From: Owenia fusiformis
Lineage: Eukaryota; Annelida; Polychaeta; Sabellida; Oweniidae
DNA length: 64,000 bases
NCBI GenBank assembly: GCA_903813345.2
Contig: CAIIXF020000006.1
Location: 8,794,989 to 8,858,988, forward strand
Direction of reading: 5' to 3'
Under the pieces are notes generated by a model. It saw nothing but the letters and a program-made list of their open reading frames with translations, searched no databases and was not told where the DNA came from. The first letter of the stretch is position 1, and the number at the start of each line of letters is the position of its first letter. Below, piece by piece: positions 50,693-60,807 of the stretch. Position numbers and translations under genes: made by a program.

Positions 50693-50750
50693 ATGCAGTT
50701 ACATAGGCCTATGTATGTGGAAGCTTTAACACTGATACTTTTCCTACAAG
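50693..50750 (+). CDS. Receptor exon 1: start and signal peptide
   Basis: The frame from ATG 50693 (or the second ATG at 50711) gives [19 protein letters not shown] plus one base, then a donor gtaggc at 50751. The hydrophobic LTLILFL core followed by Gly and Cys fits a cleaved leader. The one leftover base (G) joins the GT at the start of exon 2 to make a Gly codon in the right frame, as at the usual phase-1 first intron of this family. No other candidate within the upstream few kilobases fits as well, but I did not exclude more distant ones. Confidence 0.6.
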
Positions 50751-53700
50751 GTAGGCATGTAAATGTGTAAGGGCGTTCAATGAGATCATGCAAAATGCTT
50801 TTTCAGAATTCAATATCTTTAATGAATTTTTAACAATTAAATGGAATAACTTTCTCTGTTATGATGAAATGTTCTTGTATTTTGCGTACAATAGTGCTCA
50901 ATGCGTGAAACGCATCCCATATAATGTATAATATAACAACAACTATTTTGCAGTTTAAGGAAAATTTGCGTCTTTAAGAAGCATACTATACAATTGTAAA
51001 AATTGTCCAAAACATGAAATTCAATTTTCCGAATTCATCATTTCTGCCCTTGACATTAATTGAGACATTGTTGAACTGATTTCGTACACATTGTAAATAG
51101 GACATCATATGTAATCTACGCATGTAGCCCATTCCATTGTTTCGCGCATGGAATACCATCATACATATAACTGAGAAAGACACTTTAAAATGAGCGGACT
51201 ACATCTTTGAAGTCATTCAGGTATTAGCCTATTGACATCCAATAACTATGAAGCGTACATTATTTTCAAAATAGTTTGCCATCATATTTTCAAAAGCTTT
51301 GCATTTTGGTTAGATGATGTTTTGAAGGCTGTCAAAATCATGTTCAAAAATAGCTGACCATGTGGATTTTTATGAAATCACGTGCTTCATCATAACATCA
51401 TCTTTAGATATAATATTGCGACTATCAATGGTTCGTTGATTTGTAACTACAATGTAGGAGATGCAGCAATTTTGGGTTGTTGGTCAGTTCATTAGTGCTA
51501 ATTTACAATAAGGTCTCCCAATTCTTTCATATAACTTTACATCTATTATTGCGCAAATCCCCAATAATGTAATCAACCAAGAATTTCAGGACACGACCAA
51601 CAGGGTATGAAAGGTTGGCAGACATACATGTCATTCGCGTTTGGTGTTAAAATACCCCAGTGGAATTACCCCATATCAGCTTTTGGTTTTATGGTTGGTT
51701 TTTTTTGGTTGAAGTTTATCTCGAGTCAAAGTGGATTCCGATTAAGTCTGATTTTGTTTCGATCATCTTTGTATTTGTGTCCCTTATTACACAAAGAGAG
51801 TGCGATGAACAATTATTTAGTATATAACCGGGACAATCGGAGTTCCACCATTGCCCTTATTCTCCAATGTTCACTGAACGCTAATATTTTAGTAACGTTC
51901 GTATTAATAACGTATTATGATACTCTTAGACAATCTGACATGGACATTGATCTTCTTATCTCAGCGATATAGCAAAACATGCCTTACCAGCTCTGGATTT
52001 ACTATCGGATACCTAAATCCAGACGTTTCGAGTTCTGAGATATTTCTTGTGAATTCCAGCCTATAGTAAAGAATTTGAGGAATATGTAACAGTTTCAGGA
52101 ATTTTCTATCAAAGGATTGAAATGTTCTCATGTTCTGTCATACATGTGTTAAATTGATCTTAAACATCACATGGTTTACGTATTTGGTACCCAGATTATA
52201 TAACTGAACCGATACGATGAGTTCTATAAGATTAAGGTGATAGCAAAGACCCAGAACTAAATATGGTAGGAGTGAAGGCTAATGTTGGAAGCAATGATTT
52301 CACAGATCATACCAAGTAAAATCATTTTCTGAAAAAGTGTATTGATTGAAGAATTAAGATGCAGAAGATAATTTGGTTGAGAATGAAACAGGCGATACAT
52401 TTCTTACTATTTACGTCGCAAAAACAAAATCATGAAATATTCAATTTATTTTCAAAGGAATTAAGTTAAAAGTACAAAAATATTTCCGTTTGAGCTTTAT
52501 TCTGAGATTGTTTTTTTTTATTTTATTTTTTTTATATAAATAAATCTTTATTTTCACATATTATTTTTTACAGGTTATTAATGTTGTTTACTGTAGGAGA
52601 GAGAGAGAGAGAAAGGAAGATTGATGATTTTTGTCACATTGTATAAATTGATGATATTAACGCAAAAGTCTGCTACAGATATTCCATAGTGTCTCATGTT
52701 GTTCCATTTTGTTGTTTTTCTTCGCTATGTATTTTTCTTCTTCTTTTTGACTCTGGAGGTATATTTTAAAAGGACCTAGTTCTGGTCTTTTGTCTCCTAA
52801 TTTTCTTAAGTATATGAAATGTTTCATATGGATCAGTAGCTTATTTTGTTGTCTTTTTTCTCTACTGTATCCCAAAATAATGTCTTTATTTTCTGGTATG
52901 TTTTCACCAGCTTCCTCATAGCACGTTCTCAAGAAGTCCTTTGTGGCTGTACATTCTAGGAATCCATGTTCGATGCTATCTATATGGTTCTCATTACATA
53001 TTGTACACATTGGCGTGTTTTTTCCCTCTATATTCATTTTGTTCAGCATTTTATTGAAGTAAATTGTTCTGTGTAATAATCTGAACTGGAAGTATCTAAG
53101 TTTCGCATTTTCTGTTATCACTTTATAAGTGGTGTATATTTCATCCCATTCTTTAAAGTTATCCTCATTTACATTTAGCACCCTAAGCCACTTGTCTTGT
53201 GCTTTTATTGGTTGTATTTTTATCTGTCTTTTAAACATCCTATAAGTGCTTTTATTTGAGATGTTTGGCAATTGTTCTCTGAGTGGCTTCCAGTTTGTAC
53301 AAATTTCTCCCCCTTCCACCATTTTTTGTCTCCATGATAATGGTATACATAGTACAATTTTGTTATAGTCTAGGAATGTTTGATGAGCTAAATTATACTT
53401 GGTTTCCAGTTCTTGGAATCTTAATAATTTGTTCTCTTTATATAACTGATGTATATGCTGAGATTGTGGTATTCAAACTCTATACTACTATCAAAGCTCA
53501 CATGAATTCCACAAAATTTTGCAATTTTAAGTAATAAACTGGCATAACTGTTGTTTTCAAAAACATGAAAACATCATTGCTCATCCAATTCATTCAAAAT
53601 GGCTGTTGTACTTTTAGGTTGTGTTTGTAACCCGGATGCAAAAAGACTTTACGATGATTTACTTAGTGGCTACAACAAGCTTGTCCGACCAGTGTTGAAC

Positions 53701-56700
53701 AATTCAAATACGTTAACGGTGGAACTTGGCCTTAGACTCTCACAAGTCATTGATATTGTAAGTGAAGATTAGATCCAGGTTTATATCATGTAAAATGTTC
53801 TACCAATGAAATATTTGAAGTTTGAAATTTCTTGATATATCGAGATGGGTAAATTTAGCTGTATATGGCAAAGGATAGATATCGATATGGTGAACTGAAT
53901 TCAAAAATGTTTTTCTCTTAAACCAATCATTGAAAATATTCTGTAAGAAACACGGTATTTTATGTAATGTTGTCTGATTAACAACAATTTAATGCGAATT
54001 TTTAGATTTTTTTATGACTGGTTTGAGAGAAACGTGTGTTCAAAAAGTTCACCATATCGATACCACTCCTTTATCTTCACCATTTGTGCAGGCTTATTTA
54101 TGCTAACATCATGCGCAAGTATATGCTTAAAAGTCGTTCCACTCTGCCTTATACCTCATCAACTTGTCAATGCATCCTGTCTTTTAGACCCACGGGTCAC
54201 GATAAAGAGATTTGTAGAACTGATAATTTAACCATTTTCTTACAGGACGAGAAGAACCAGATTATGACAACTAATGTTTGGCTTACACAGGTAAGAGAAA
54301 AATATTTTTGAAAGCGGATGAGATTACAACTCTTTTTTCTTCCGAAAGAGAAAAAAGTCCCACACGATAGGGGTCCAACACCATGTATAATTTATGTAAA
54401 AGGGGATGGTGTCTCCAGTGCTCATCGTCCCCCTCTCAATTGAATTGATAGCTATTGGTGTTTATATCTAAAAATAGGGTATTAATAATAGTAGGGATCA
54501 AATAATGCAGGATCAGCGATATGTGCTTCACCAGGGCAGTCCCTGTGAAATATAGTCTCATCCCTGTCAATTTCTTAATTGAGCCATTTAGCGCCATACA
54601 GAAAGAGGACCACAATCCATCGAATTTCAAAAAATGATTGTGCATTTGATATTGTAGGAATGGTATGACTACAAACTCCGCTGGGATCCAGTAGAATATG
54701 GTGGAGTGGACAGATTGTATGTGCCTTCTACAGAGATATGGCTGCCAGATATCGTTCTGTACAACAAGTAAGTGTTCGGGTTATACACGGCCCATTGAAA
54801 TACGTTCATTGGTTTATTTTCATACTTACCTAGTCACGGTGTTATAGCATGACGGATACGCCACCTCTGAAAACGAGGTTAGTCGAATACGATCACTGAT
54901 TTATCCAATAAAATGGCCACGATGAAACAGAAAGCTAAGGTAGGTGCATTATTTTCTACTTCTGCGTATCAATAAAAGCATGAAAGATTTATGTAAGCGT
55001 CGCATTCGGTGATGCATTCAGTAATGTTTATTTTGAACGTAGTCTTTGCAAATCGACGCCCATGGATAACATGAAATAAGCGAAAAACTGTCGAGTTTGA
55101 AATTCAAAACTTCATAAAATTTAGTAATTTGTTTCTTTTCCTCGTTAGGGCATGCTCTACATTGCGCAACAACCTTGGTGTATATAAATGTAACCTACAT
55201 ACGATCATACAAAGCCAATTAAGCATTGTAAACCACTTAATATGTTCTACTCAAGCCATAATAATGTATTTTGAATTTGCGGATACGCCAAAAATTGATA
55301 GACAGTTACGCGAACCTCGTTCATATATGTAACACCGAATCATTTCACATCGCTTGTGATCCAAAATTGAAATGTTTTTCAACCGGATTTGAGTTTTGTA
55401 AGCTATAATAGATGAAATCGTATTATAACCACCTTGCAGGGCCTGTTCTAGGGGTTTTAGTACTAGTTGAGAAGGCATTTAAATTGCTATATTGACGTGA
55501 GCAATATTGTGTCGGGCGTTAATGACTTTAGTCGGGCAATAATGACATTATTCGCCCGGCTATGTTTCCCGGGAAAAGTGATATCGTTCAGTGCGTAAGA
55601 TGTTCTATTTCAAATTTGATATTTCAGCCCTGGGCATTAACGGTGGTAATAATAGTAATAACGTCATTTCTGCGGGCAAAATAGTGAAATATTGGACCTT
55701 GGGCCTGCGGCCCTTGGTCCAATATTTCACTATATTGCCCTTTGAAATGACGTTATTGTACTATTATGAAGATGGTGACATAAACAGCTGAATATGATTT
55801 GTGTTTATCATTTCAGTTCCAGTGCGACGTGTGCCTGAAGTCATACACAGCAAAAAACGGATTGAAATTGCATAAATTGCAAACTCATTTAGGACAGCCA
55901 AAGTTTGTATGTGAAATTTGTGCCAAAAGATTTTCGAGGAAAATAGATATGGAAAGACACGCACTTGTACACAGTGGGGAAAAGCCACATAAATGTACAC
56001 AATGCGATAAAGCATTCGCGACCACTGGGAGTCTAACACGCCATTTGAAAGTTTGTAAAAAGTCATCAAAAGATTTCGTTTGTGAGTTCTGTTCCAAAAA
56101 ATTTAAGGCACACCAATATTTGAAAGAACATTTGATTTTCCACATGGATCCTGAGAAATACATCTGTTCAAGTTGCGGTGAAAGATTTAACTATCGCCAG
56201 ACTTTACATGCACATATGAAGAAACATTAACATCAATCTGACATTCTTCACATCATATTATACATGTATCATATTTAATGACATGACACATTTATGTTTA
56301 TTTTATTTTGATATGTTTATTTTATTTACTCATGTTATTCCTGGTAGAACCTGGAAATAAAGTATTTTTATAACATTTTAATCACATCTTTTACTTTCTT
56401 CTTTAATATACATTTTTTAAGTACAGAAATGGTCATTCATGAGACAAGTCCGCGTCTTGGTGACAGTGAATTCTAAAGCAATTTAATTTTTGCACGTTTC
56501 TCGGGTAAGATTTTTGACTCATCCTTTCTGAAAAACTGCCTGATTGGTAGGCACCCTCTGGTGGGTTTTGTAATGTCCCCTATGCCACAAGGCAGTTCAC
56601 ACATAGAGAGCTATCCAGTATCCATCTAGCGACCTTGACTTGACAGGAACTTGCATGTAACCGTCCGCTAACATCTAATGTAAAACTAATACAATGCGTT

Positions 56701-59248
56701 GCTGTCCATAAAAAATCATGCAATACATACGTATCTGTCTAACAACCTTGCAATTGAAACCTTATTATCTACAATATTCACCACATTTCTGTTCTGCATT
56801 TGTCATTTTATGGCTTGTTTATACACAGTTTACGTACAGTTAGTATTTTGAGTGGCTCTGAGGCACATATACTGAGAAAACACGAAAAAGGACTAAAAAT
56901 TATGAACTTCGAAACCTCAGCCGGGTAGGTTTACAGCTGATATTCTGCTTCTTGTAGACCACACGACAGATTTAACTCAATCTTTATAACCATTCACATA
57001 TGCATCACCGAATGGAGCTACTTGAAAAGGAAAGCTTACCTGTGAATCTTGCCTACAGGCGAAAAAGAGGACATGCAGTCTTTCCCGTCCGCCATTTTTT
57101 GTTATCGTTACTGCAAAATTTGGCCAATTGCCTTGTCGTATCTGTCATGCTATAACACCGTGCTAGTACTGTGTAAAGTACACATCATTGCAGATTTTAG
57201 ATGTACTGGGCGAGCACAAAAAATGTAACACAAACAAATGTTAATTATAATTTAGCCATTCAGCATGCGTTTAAAGTTATAATTAGCAGAATGAAACTTA
57301 TACTAGTTCAGCATCTTTCATTACAACAGGTGTCTGATAGTCACGATTTTATGGCAATGTTACGAAACATCGTCTCATGAACCCCATCTTCGGGGTTATC
57401 TCAAAGATAATGTCAACACTAACCATAAAAACACCAGAGAGTTGAAACAAGATATTCGAAGGTAGATGTGAGCCATTACACAAGATGTGTGTAAGCGTGT
57501 ATCGGTATTCGTTTAAGTCTGCCTCGAGGGACCATCTACAGACATAGAACTATGAAACGTAGAATGTAAGAGCATTAAACAGAGTTCAGTTGTGACTTTA
57601 AACATATGCTGAATGACTGAGTTATTAACATTTCTTTAGGTTACATGATTTGGCTCACCCTGTGTTTATAATTTTTAGTGCCGACGGAAATTACGAAGTC
57701 ACCCTTATGACGAAAGCCACTCTGTATCCCCAAGGGCGTGTAAAATGGGAACCTCCAGCAATCTATAAAAGCTCTTGCGAAATCAACGTAGAATTTTTCC
57801 CATTTGATGAACAAATTTGCACAATGAAGTTTAGCTCATGGACATACGACGCTTACCAAGTGGATTTGGTACATATTGGCCAAGCAAGAAGCGGAGATGG
57901 ACATGGCACTTCTCAGATTGCAAATGGAGTTGATCTTCGAGACTATTATCGCAGTGTGGAATGGGATCTACTTGCAGCACCTGCCAAAAGAAATGAAAAG
58001 TTTTACCCATGTTGTCCAGAGCCCTTCCCCGATATTACATTCACTGTCGAGATGCGTCGAAAAACTTTGTTCTATACTGTTAATCTCATTATCCCCTGCG
58101 TTGCAATTTCATTCTTAACCGTGTTGGTTTTTTATCTTCCGTCCAACAGCGGTGAAAAAATTACTTTGTGTATCTCAATCCTACTCTCCTTGACTGTGTT
58201 CTTCTTGTTGCTTGCAGAGATCATTCCGCCAACATCTCTAGTGGTACCTCTAATTGGAAAATACCTGCTCTTCACAATGATTCTTGTTACCCTCAGTATC
58301 GTAGTGACCGTTATAGTTCTCAACGTCCATTTTAGGTCACCCTCGATGCATGTTATGTCGCCATGGGTGAAAAAAGTCTTTCTTAATATTCTTCCGCGCT
58401 TGTTGATCATGCGCAGACCTAACCTCGATAAAACCAAAGCGCCGAAAGTGATGATTCGAACCCCTAATGGGATAGAAGTCAGAGACGCTTTCAATGAGAG
58501 GGGAAGAGGACATTATATGTCTGCTAATAGACACGATGAAATGGGTGATTTAGAAACGGAGGTTAATAGCAATATAGCCCCAGGACTACGTAAACGACAC
58601 ACGGACCCTGTGATCGAAAAAGCTATGGAGGGGGTACGCTTTATAGCTGCGCATCTCAAAGAAGAAGATGAAAATGACCAGGTATTGTACACCTTGCATA
58701 AAAAGCATTAACCGAGGGAGATTGAATTCTGGGGGATTTTAGGGCTTTGAATTCCGGAGAACTTTTCCGAAAACCTGATACTGATACTGAAATTTACCTT
58801 TTGCAATTTGCCAACTTTTGTCAAATGTTGTCTAGAAATTAGGAAAATATGGGACAATAATCTTTAATATCAGAGTGTATGATTCATTATTTTCCAGTAA
58901 TCAAGTAGATTCATTAAACAACATTGCTTGATTATACATAACAATGCTTTGAATTACCAACGTATTTTGTTAATTAGAGTCATTAGACAAATACAAAGGT
59001 TTTGTTATGAAAAATGTCCATAGGCTAATTCTGGCTCTGCAAACCCGCCATTTGCATTTCAGATAATGGAGGATTGGAAGTACGTTGCCCTAGTGCTCGA
59101 CAGACTCTTTCTTTGGATTTTCACATCCGCTTGTATCGTAGGGACTTTCGGTATCATACTACAAGCACCGACACTCTATGACGACAGAGAACCGATCTCA
59201 CTGACACCTATTGCTGATTGTAGTGCCAATTATGGGTCAACTTGTTAA
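50693..59248 (+). CDS. Nicotinic acetylcholine receptor subunit, alpha type (six exons)
   Basis: Coding parts are 50693-50750, 53618-53757, 54246-54290, 54658-54767, 57679-58681 and 59063-59248, which join in phase to 513 residues. The protein is a subunit of a pentameric, acetylcholine-gated cation channel of the plasma membrane. Seen: a leader to about residue 20; loop D Trp78 (NVWLTQEWYD); loop [11 protein letters not shown]; a 13-residue Cys loop (Cys151-Cys165); loop B Trp172 (SSWTYD); vicinal cysteines 229-230 that define an alpha subunit; M1 about 248-271; M2 277-298 with Glu at -1', Leu at 9' and Glu at 20', as in cation channels; M3 about 306-331; M4 about 463-487. All introns are GT-AG. 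The 45/110/about 1000 bp exons match vertebrate CHRNA2-6/CHRNB2-4 gene structure. Poly(A) signal at 59260. Confidence 0.93.
50751..53617 (+). other. Receptor intron 1
   Basis: 2.87 kb. It holds the antisense LINE fragment (52511-53475) and an unassigned + strand ORF of 121 codons (51607-51972) rich in Leu, Ile, Ser and Phe, with no recognised domain. Confidence 0.55.
52511..53475 (-). mobile_element. 5'-truncated LINE (non-LTR retrotransposon), C-terminal part
   Basis: On the - strand an open frame of about 271 codons (53472 to the stop at 52657) starts in [19 protein letters not shown], passes a [13 protein letters not shown] segment and has a CCHC knuckle [19 protein letters not shown]. 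This is the zinc-binding tail found after the reverse transcriptase of many L1-like LINEs; the polymerase itself is absent. The 3' end is marked by an AATAAA and an A-rich tail (T-run at 52511-52533 on the + strand) next to a (GA)n run. The frame is still intact, so the insertion is fairly young, and it ends about 140 bp before receptor exon 2. Confidence 0.8.
53618..53757 (+). CDS. Receptor exon 2: N-terminal extracellular helix and strand
   Basis: After the acceptor CTTTTAG the exon reads [20 protein letters not shown] and goes on to [20 protein letters not shown] and VIDI, the classical N-terminal segment of nAChR subunits. NNS at residues 47-49 is an N-glycosylation sequon. It ends in phase 0 at a GTAAGT donor. 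Two extra cysteines (21 and 23) precede the usual [12 protein letters not shown] start. Confidence 0.93.
54246..54290 (+). CDS. Receptor exon 3 (45 bp)
   Basis: Encodes [15 protein letters not shown], including the loop D tryptophan. Flanked by TTACAG and GTAAGA, phase 0 on both sides. The 45-bp length is the standard one for this exon. Confidence 0.95.
54658..54767 (+). CDS. Receptor exon 4 (110 bp)
   Basis: Encodes [20 protein letters not shown] and on to the loop A motif WLPDIVLYN. It ends after two bases of an Asn codon at a GTAAGT donor; the T opening exon 5 completes it. The 110-bp length is standard for the family. Confidence 0.95.
55648..55767. repeat. Large near-perfect palindrome
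   Basis: The two halves pair over about 55 bp around the centre GGGCC-TGC-GGCCC (55701-55713). The segment AGTGAAATATTGGACC on the left is repeated exactly in inverted form on the right, and AATAACGTCATTTC also pairs. A smaller hairpin of the same style (CGGGC-AATAATG) lies just upstream at 55532-55562. This looks like a fold-back MITE or a hairpin-forming transcript. Confidence 0.75.
55817..56230 (+). CDS. Last exon of a C2H2 zinc-finger gene, nested in the receptor intron
   Basis: The frame opens at a TTTCAG acceptor (55811-55816) and ends with TAA at 56228-56230, giving 137 residues. It holds five fingers in a row: FQCDVC..H-x4-H, FVCEIC..H-x3-H followed by a SGEKPHK linker, KCTQC..H-x3-C (a C2HC finger), FVCEFC..H-x3-H and YICSSC..H-x3-H. 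The products of such genes are nuclear DNA-binding proteins. There is no in-frame ATG before the first finger, so earlier exons must exist. It cannot be spliced in frame to receptor exon 4: both possible AG acceptors give a quick stop. A poly(A) signal at 56356 supports a separate transcript. Confidence 0.8.
   Translation, partial: FQCDVCLKSYTAKNGLKLHKLQTHLGQPKFVCEICAKRFSRKIDMERHALVHSGEKPHKCTQCDKAFATTGSLTRHLKVCKKSSKDFVCEFCSKKFKAHQYLKEHLIFHMDPEKYICSSCGERFNYRQTLHAHMKKH
56356..56361 (+). terminator. Poly(A) signal AATAAA of the zinc-finger gene
   Basis: AATAAA lies 126 bases after the zinc-finger stop codon and before receptor exon 5, so it must be ignored when the full receptor transcript is made. 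Confidence 0.5.
57679..58681 (+). CDS. Receptor exon 5: ligand site, M1-M3 and cytoplasmic loop
   Basis: This 1003-bp exon runs from [19 protein letters not shown] to the last residues before M4 ([10 protein letters not shown]). It holds the Cys loop, loops B, C, E and F, M1 to M3, and about 110 residues of M3-M4 loop with basic MRRP and RKRHTDP segments. Loop C is [12 protein letters not shown], where Phe234 stands at the usual second tyrosine. It ends in phase 0 at GTATTG. The open frame continues ten codons past the donor to a TAA (58709-58711), so a readthrough transcript would lose M4. Confidence 0.95.
59063..59248 (+). CDS. Receptor exon 6: M4 and C terminus
   Basis: After the acceptor TTTCAG the exon reads [20 protein letters not shown], then M4 and a short extracellular tail ending in Gly-Ser-Thr-Cys and TAA. 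The [14 protein letters not shown] signature before M4 is near universal in nAChR subunits. An ATG two codons in is not a start. Confidence 0.95.
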   Translation: MMEDWKYVALVLDRLFLWIFTSACIVGTFGIILQAPTLYDDREPISLTPIADCSANYGSTC

Positions 59249-59259
59249 ACTATTCAAAA

Positions 59260-59265
59260 AATAAA
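59260..59265 (+). terminator. Poly(A) signal AATAAA of the receptor gene
   Basis: AATAAA lies 12 bases after the stop codon, implying a very short 3' UTR or that a more distal signal is also used. Confidence 0.55.
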
Positions 59266-59883
59266 TTATAACATTGTTAGAAAACGAAAGATACATGTTA
59301 GACTATGTATCTAGTGTAGTACATCAGCGATTATAATAAATCAAGCCCCAACTTTCAAAAGGAGACGTAGGAAGAAACGGTGTCTTCTTATATAGTGCCC
59401 TCCCTCTCTCACGAACAAAATGTCGTTTGAAAACACGGAAAGACAATAGAAAAATAGGACTAAAACAGATTTCAAGAATTGTGTTTAGATTTTGTAAAAC
59501 ATAACCATTTGAATATGAATTTTCCCCCAACTCCTTTTTATTCATGATTTGGATATCTGTCTGATTAAGGACATGTCGAAATATAAGAGGCGTTTATTTG
59601 TTAGTTTATCCTCGATCAGGACTAGTGAAGGCCGTAGGAGGAAGCTCAACTGTTCTGGGCTACCCAAGTGCTCAGACTGTCCACATTACTGGTCAAACCA
59701 GAACAATGCGCTTTCGAAACAGCTAAGTTGACCAGGTTGTCAAAATCAAGGTCACTATGGCATATACCTAAGTCGAATCCTGTTCCGATATTTATAAATG
59801 CAATGTAAAGAGGAGGGAACACCCAGAGCAATGACAGACATATTACGTCCCTTGCGTTCCACCTACGTTTGCGCAAATTCTTA
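59266..59883. other. Intergenic, nothing recognised
   Basis: Short ORFs on both strands without a recognised domain. Confidence 0.45.
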
Positions 59884-60754
59884 CACTCCCCTCCATAAGT
59901 TTGGCAACCTTTTTCCCCATTGAACAACGTGTTAAAGCCTCTTTACGTTTGAATTTTTATTTACTTAACCGGCGATGAAATAACTTATAATATTGATTGA
60001 AACGTAACTTGACTTTATTTCCAATACCTCCAAATTTTCTCATTTTTTTTCCTCAATTACAATCGGTCGAAAATTGATCATAAATTTCATGAATTTTTGA
60101 AAATCGTCATTCCCATGTAATCCAATTGGAAATGGAGGGTTCGGGGCAAATCAGAACATCTTTTCAGTAAAAGATTCAGCAAAAAAATGTTTTTATATAG
60201 AAAATTGAATTGTCTAACTTTTTTTAACACTAAGTGTTTAATTTATTTGATGAATATTAAAGTAACAGCGCTTCAAAGTCATTTTTGAAAATAATTTTTC
60301 GCCCCCTGTGTTATTTCAATGGGAGAGGTTTTTTGAAACAAATTTTGACTTTAAAGCCCTATAACTTTGTTGAACCTGAAGAAACATATCAATTTTTTGT
60401 TAACTAAAGTTAGCAAATTCAATTGCCTGCCTAACTTGTATTTTTTGCAAGGACTCGGATGGATGGATATTCTGTCATATGGCTTGCGGCAATCCTACCA
60501 TTTTCCATTGGTTAACATGCATGGGAATGTCGATTTTCAAAAATTCATCAAATTCATCATCAATTTTCGACCTATTGTAATTGAGGAAAAAATTTAGAAA
60601 ATTTGGAGGTATTGGAATTAAAGTCAAATTACGTTTCCATTAATAGTATAAGTATTTTCATCGCAGGCTAAGTAAATAAAAATTCAAAGGTAAAGAGGCT
60701 TTAACACGTAGTTCAATGGGGGAGAAAAGGTTTCCAAACTTATGGAGGGGAGTG
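59884..60754. mobile_element. 871-bp MITE with long inverted arms, TA duplication
   Basis: The tips are CACTCCCCTCCATAAGTTTG and, inverted, CAAACTTATGGAGGGGAGTG, both flanked by TA. The arms (about 59884-60120 and 60520-60754) pair over more than 200 bp, including the AACAACGTGTTAAAGCC/GGCTTTAACACGTAGTT region and AATCGGTCGAAAATTGAT/TTCGACCTATTG. The centre has no transposase. A solo right arm is at 48385-48597, so at least three arm copies are present in the window. Confidence 0.8.
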
Positions 60755-60807
60755 TACCATTTGGTTTTTGAATATAACACGTCGTTGTGATGTTTTAATC
60801 GATGTAA

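Larger units (their letters stand above)
54768..57678 (+). other. Receptor intron 4 with nested zinc-finger exon
   Basis: 2.9 kb. Contains the palindromes at 55532-55562 and 55648-55767 and the C2H2 exon at 55817-56230 with its poly(A) signal. From 56370 to 57678 I see nothing else. Confidence 0.7.

Noticed and set aside
53599-53757. ATG just before receptor exon 2 as the true start
   Set aside because: It would give only MAVVLLG before Cys-Val-Cys-Asn-Pro, too short for a leader, and overlaps a good acceptor. The exon at 50693-50750 joins in phase and supplies a leader.
55799-55816. Zinc-finger ORF as a single-exon gene starting at 55799
   Set aside because: The codon is TTG, and the bases up to 55816 form a pyrimidine-rich acceptor; there is no in-frame ATG before the first finger.
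55885-56163. Minus-strand 92-codon ORF over the zinc-finger exon
   Set aside because: Shadow of the zinc-finger coding frame.
57361-57410. AACCCC-GGGGTT hairpin in receptor intron 4
   Set aside because: Only six base pairs, expected by chance.
57876-58494. ORFs in other frames and on the minus strand over receptor exon 5
   Set aside because: Shadows of the receptor coding sequence.
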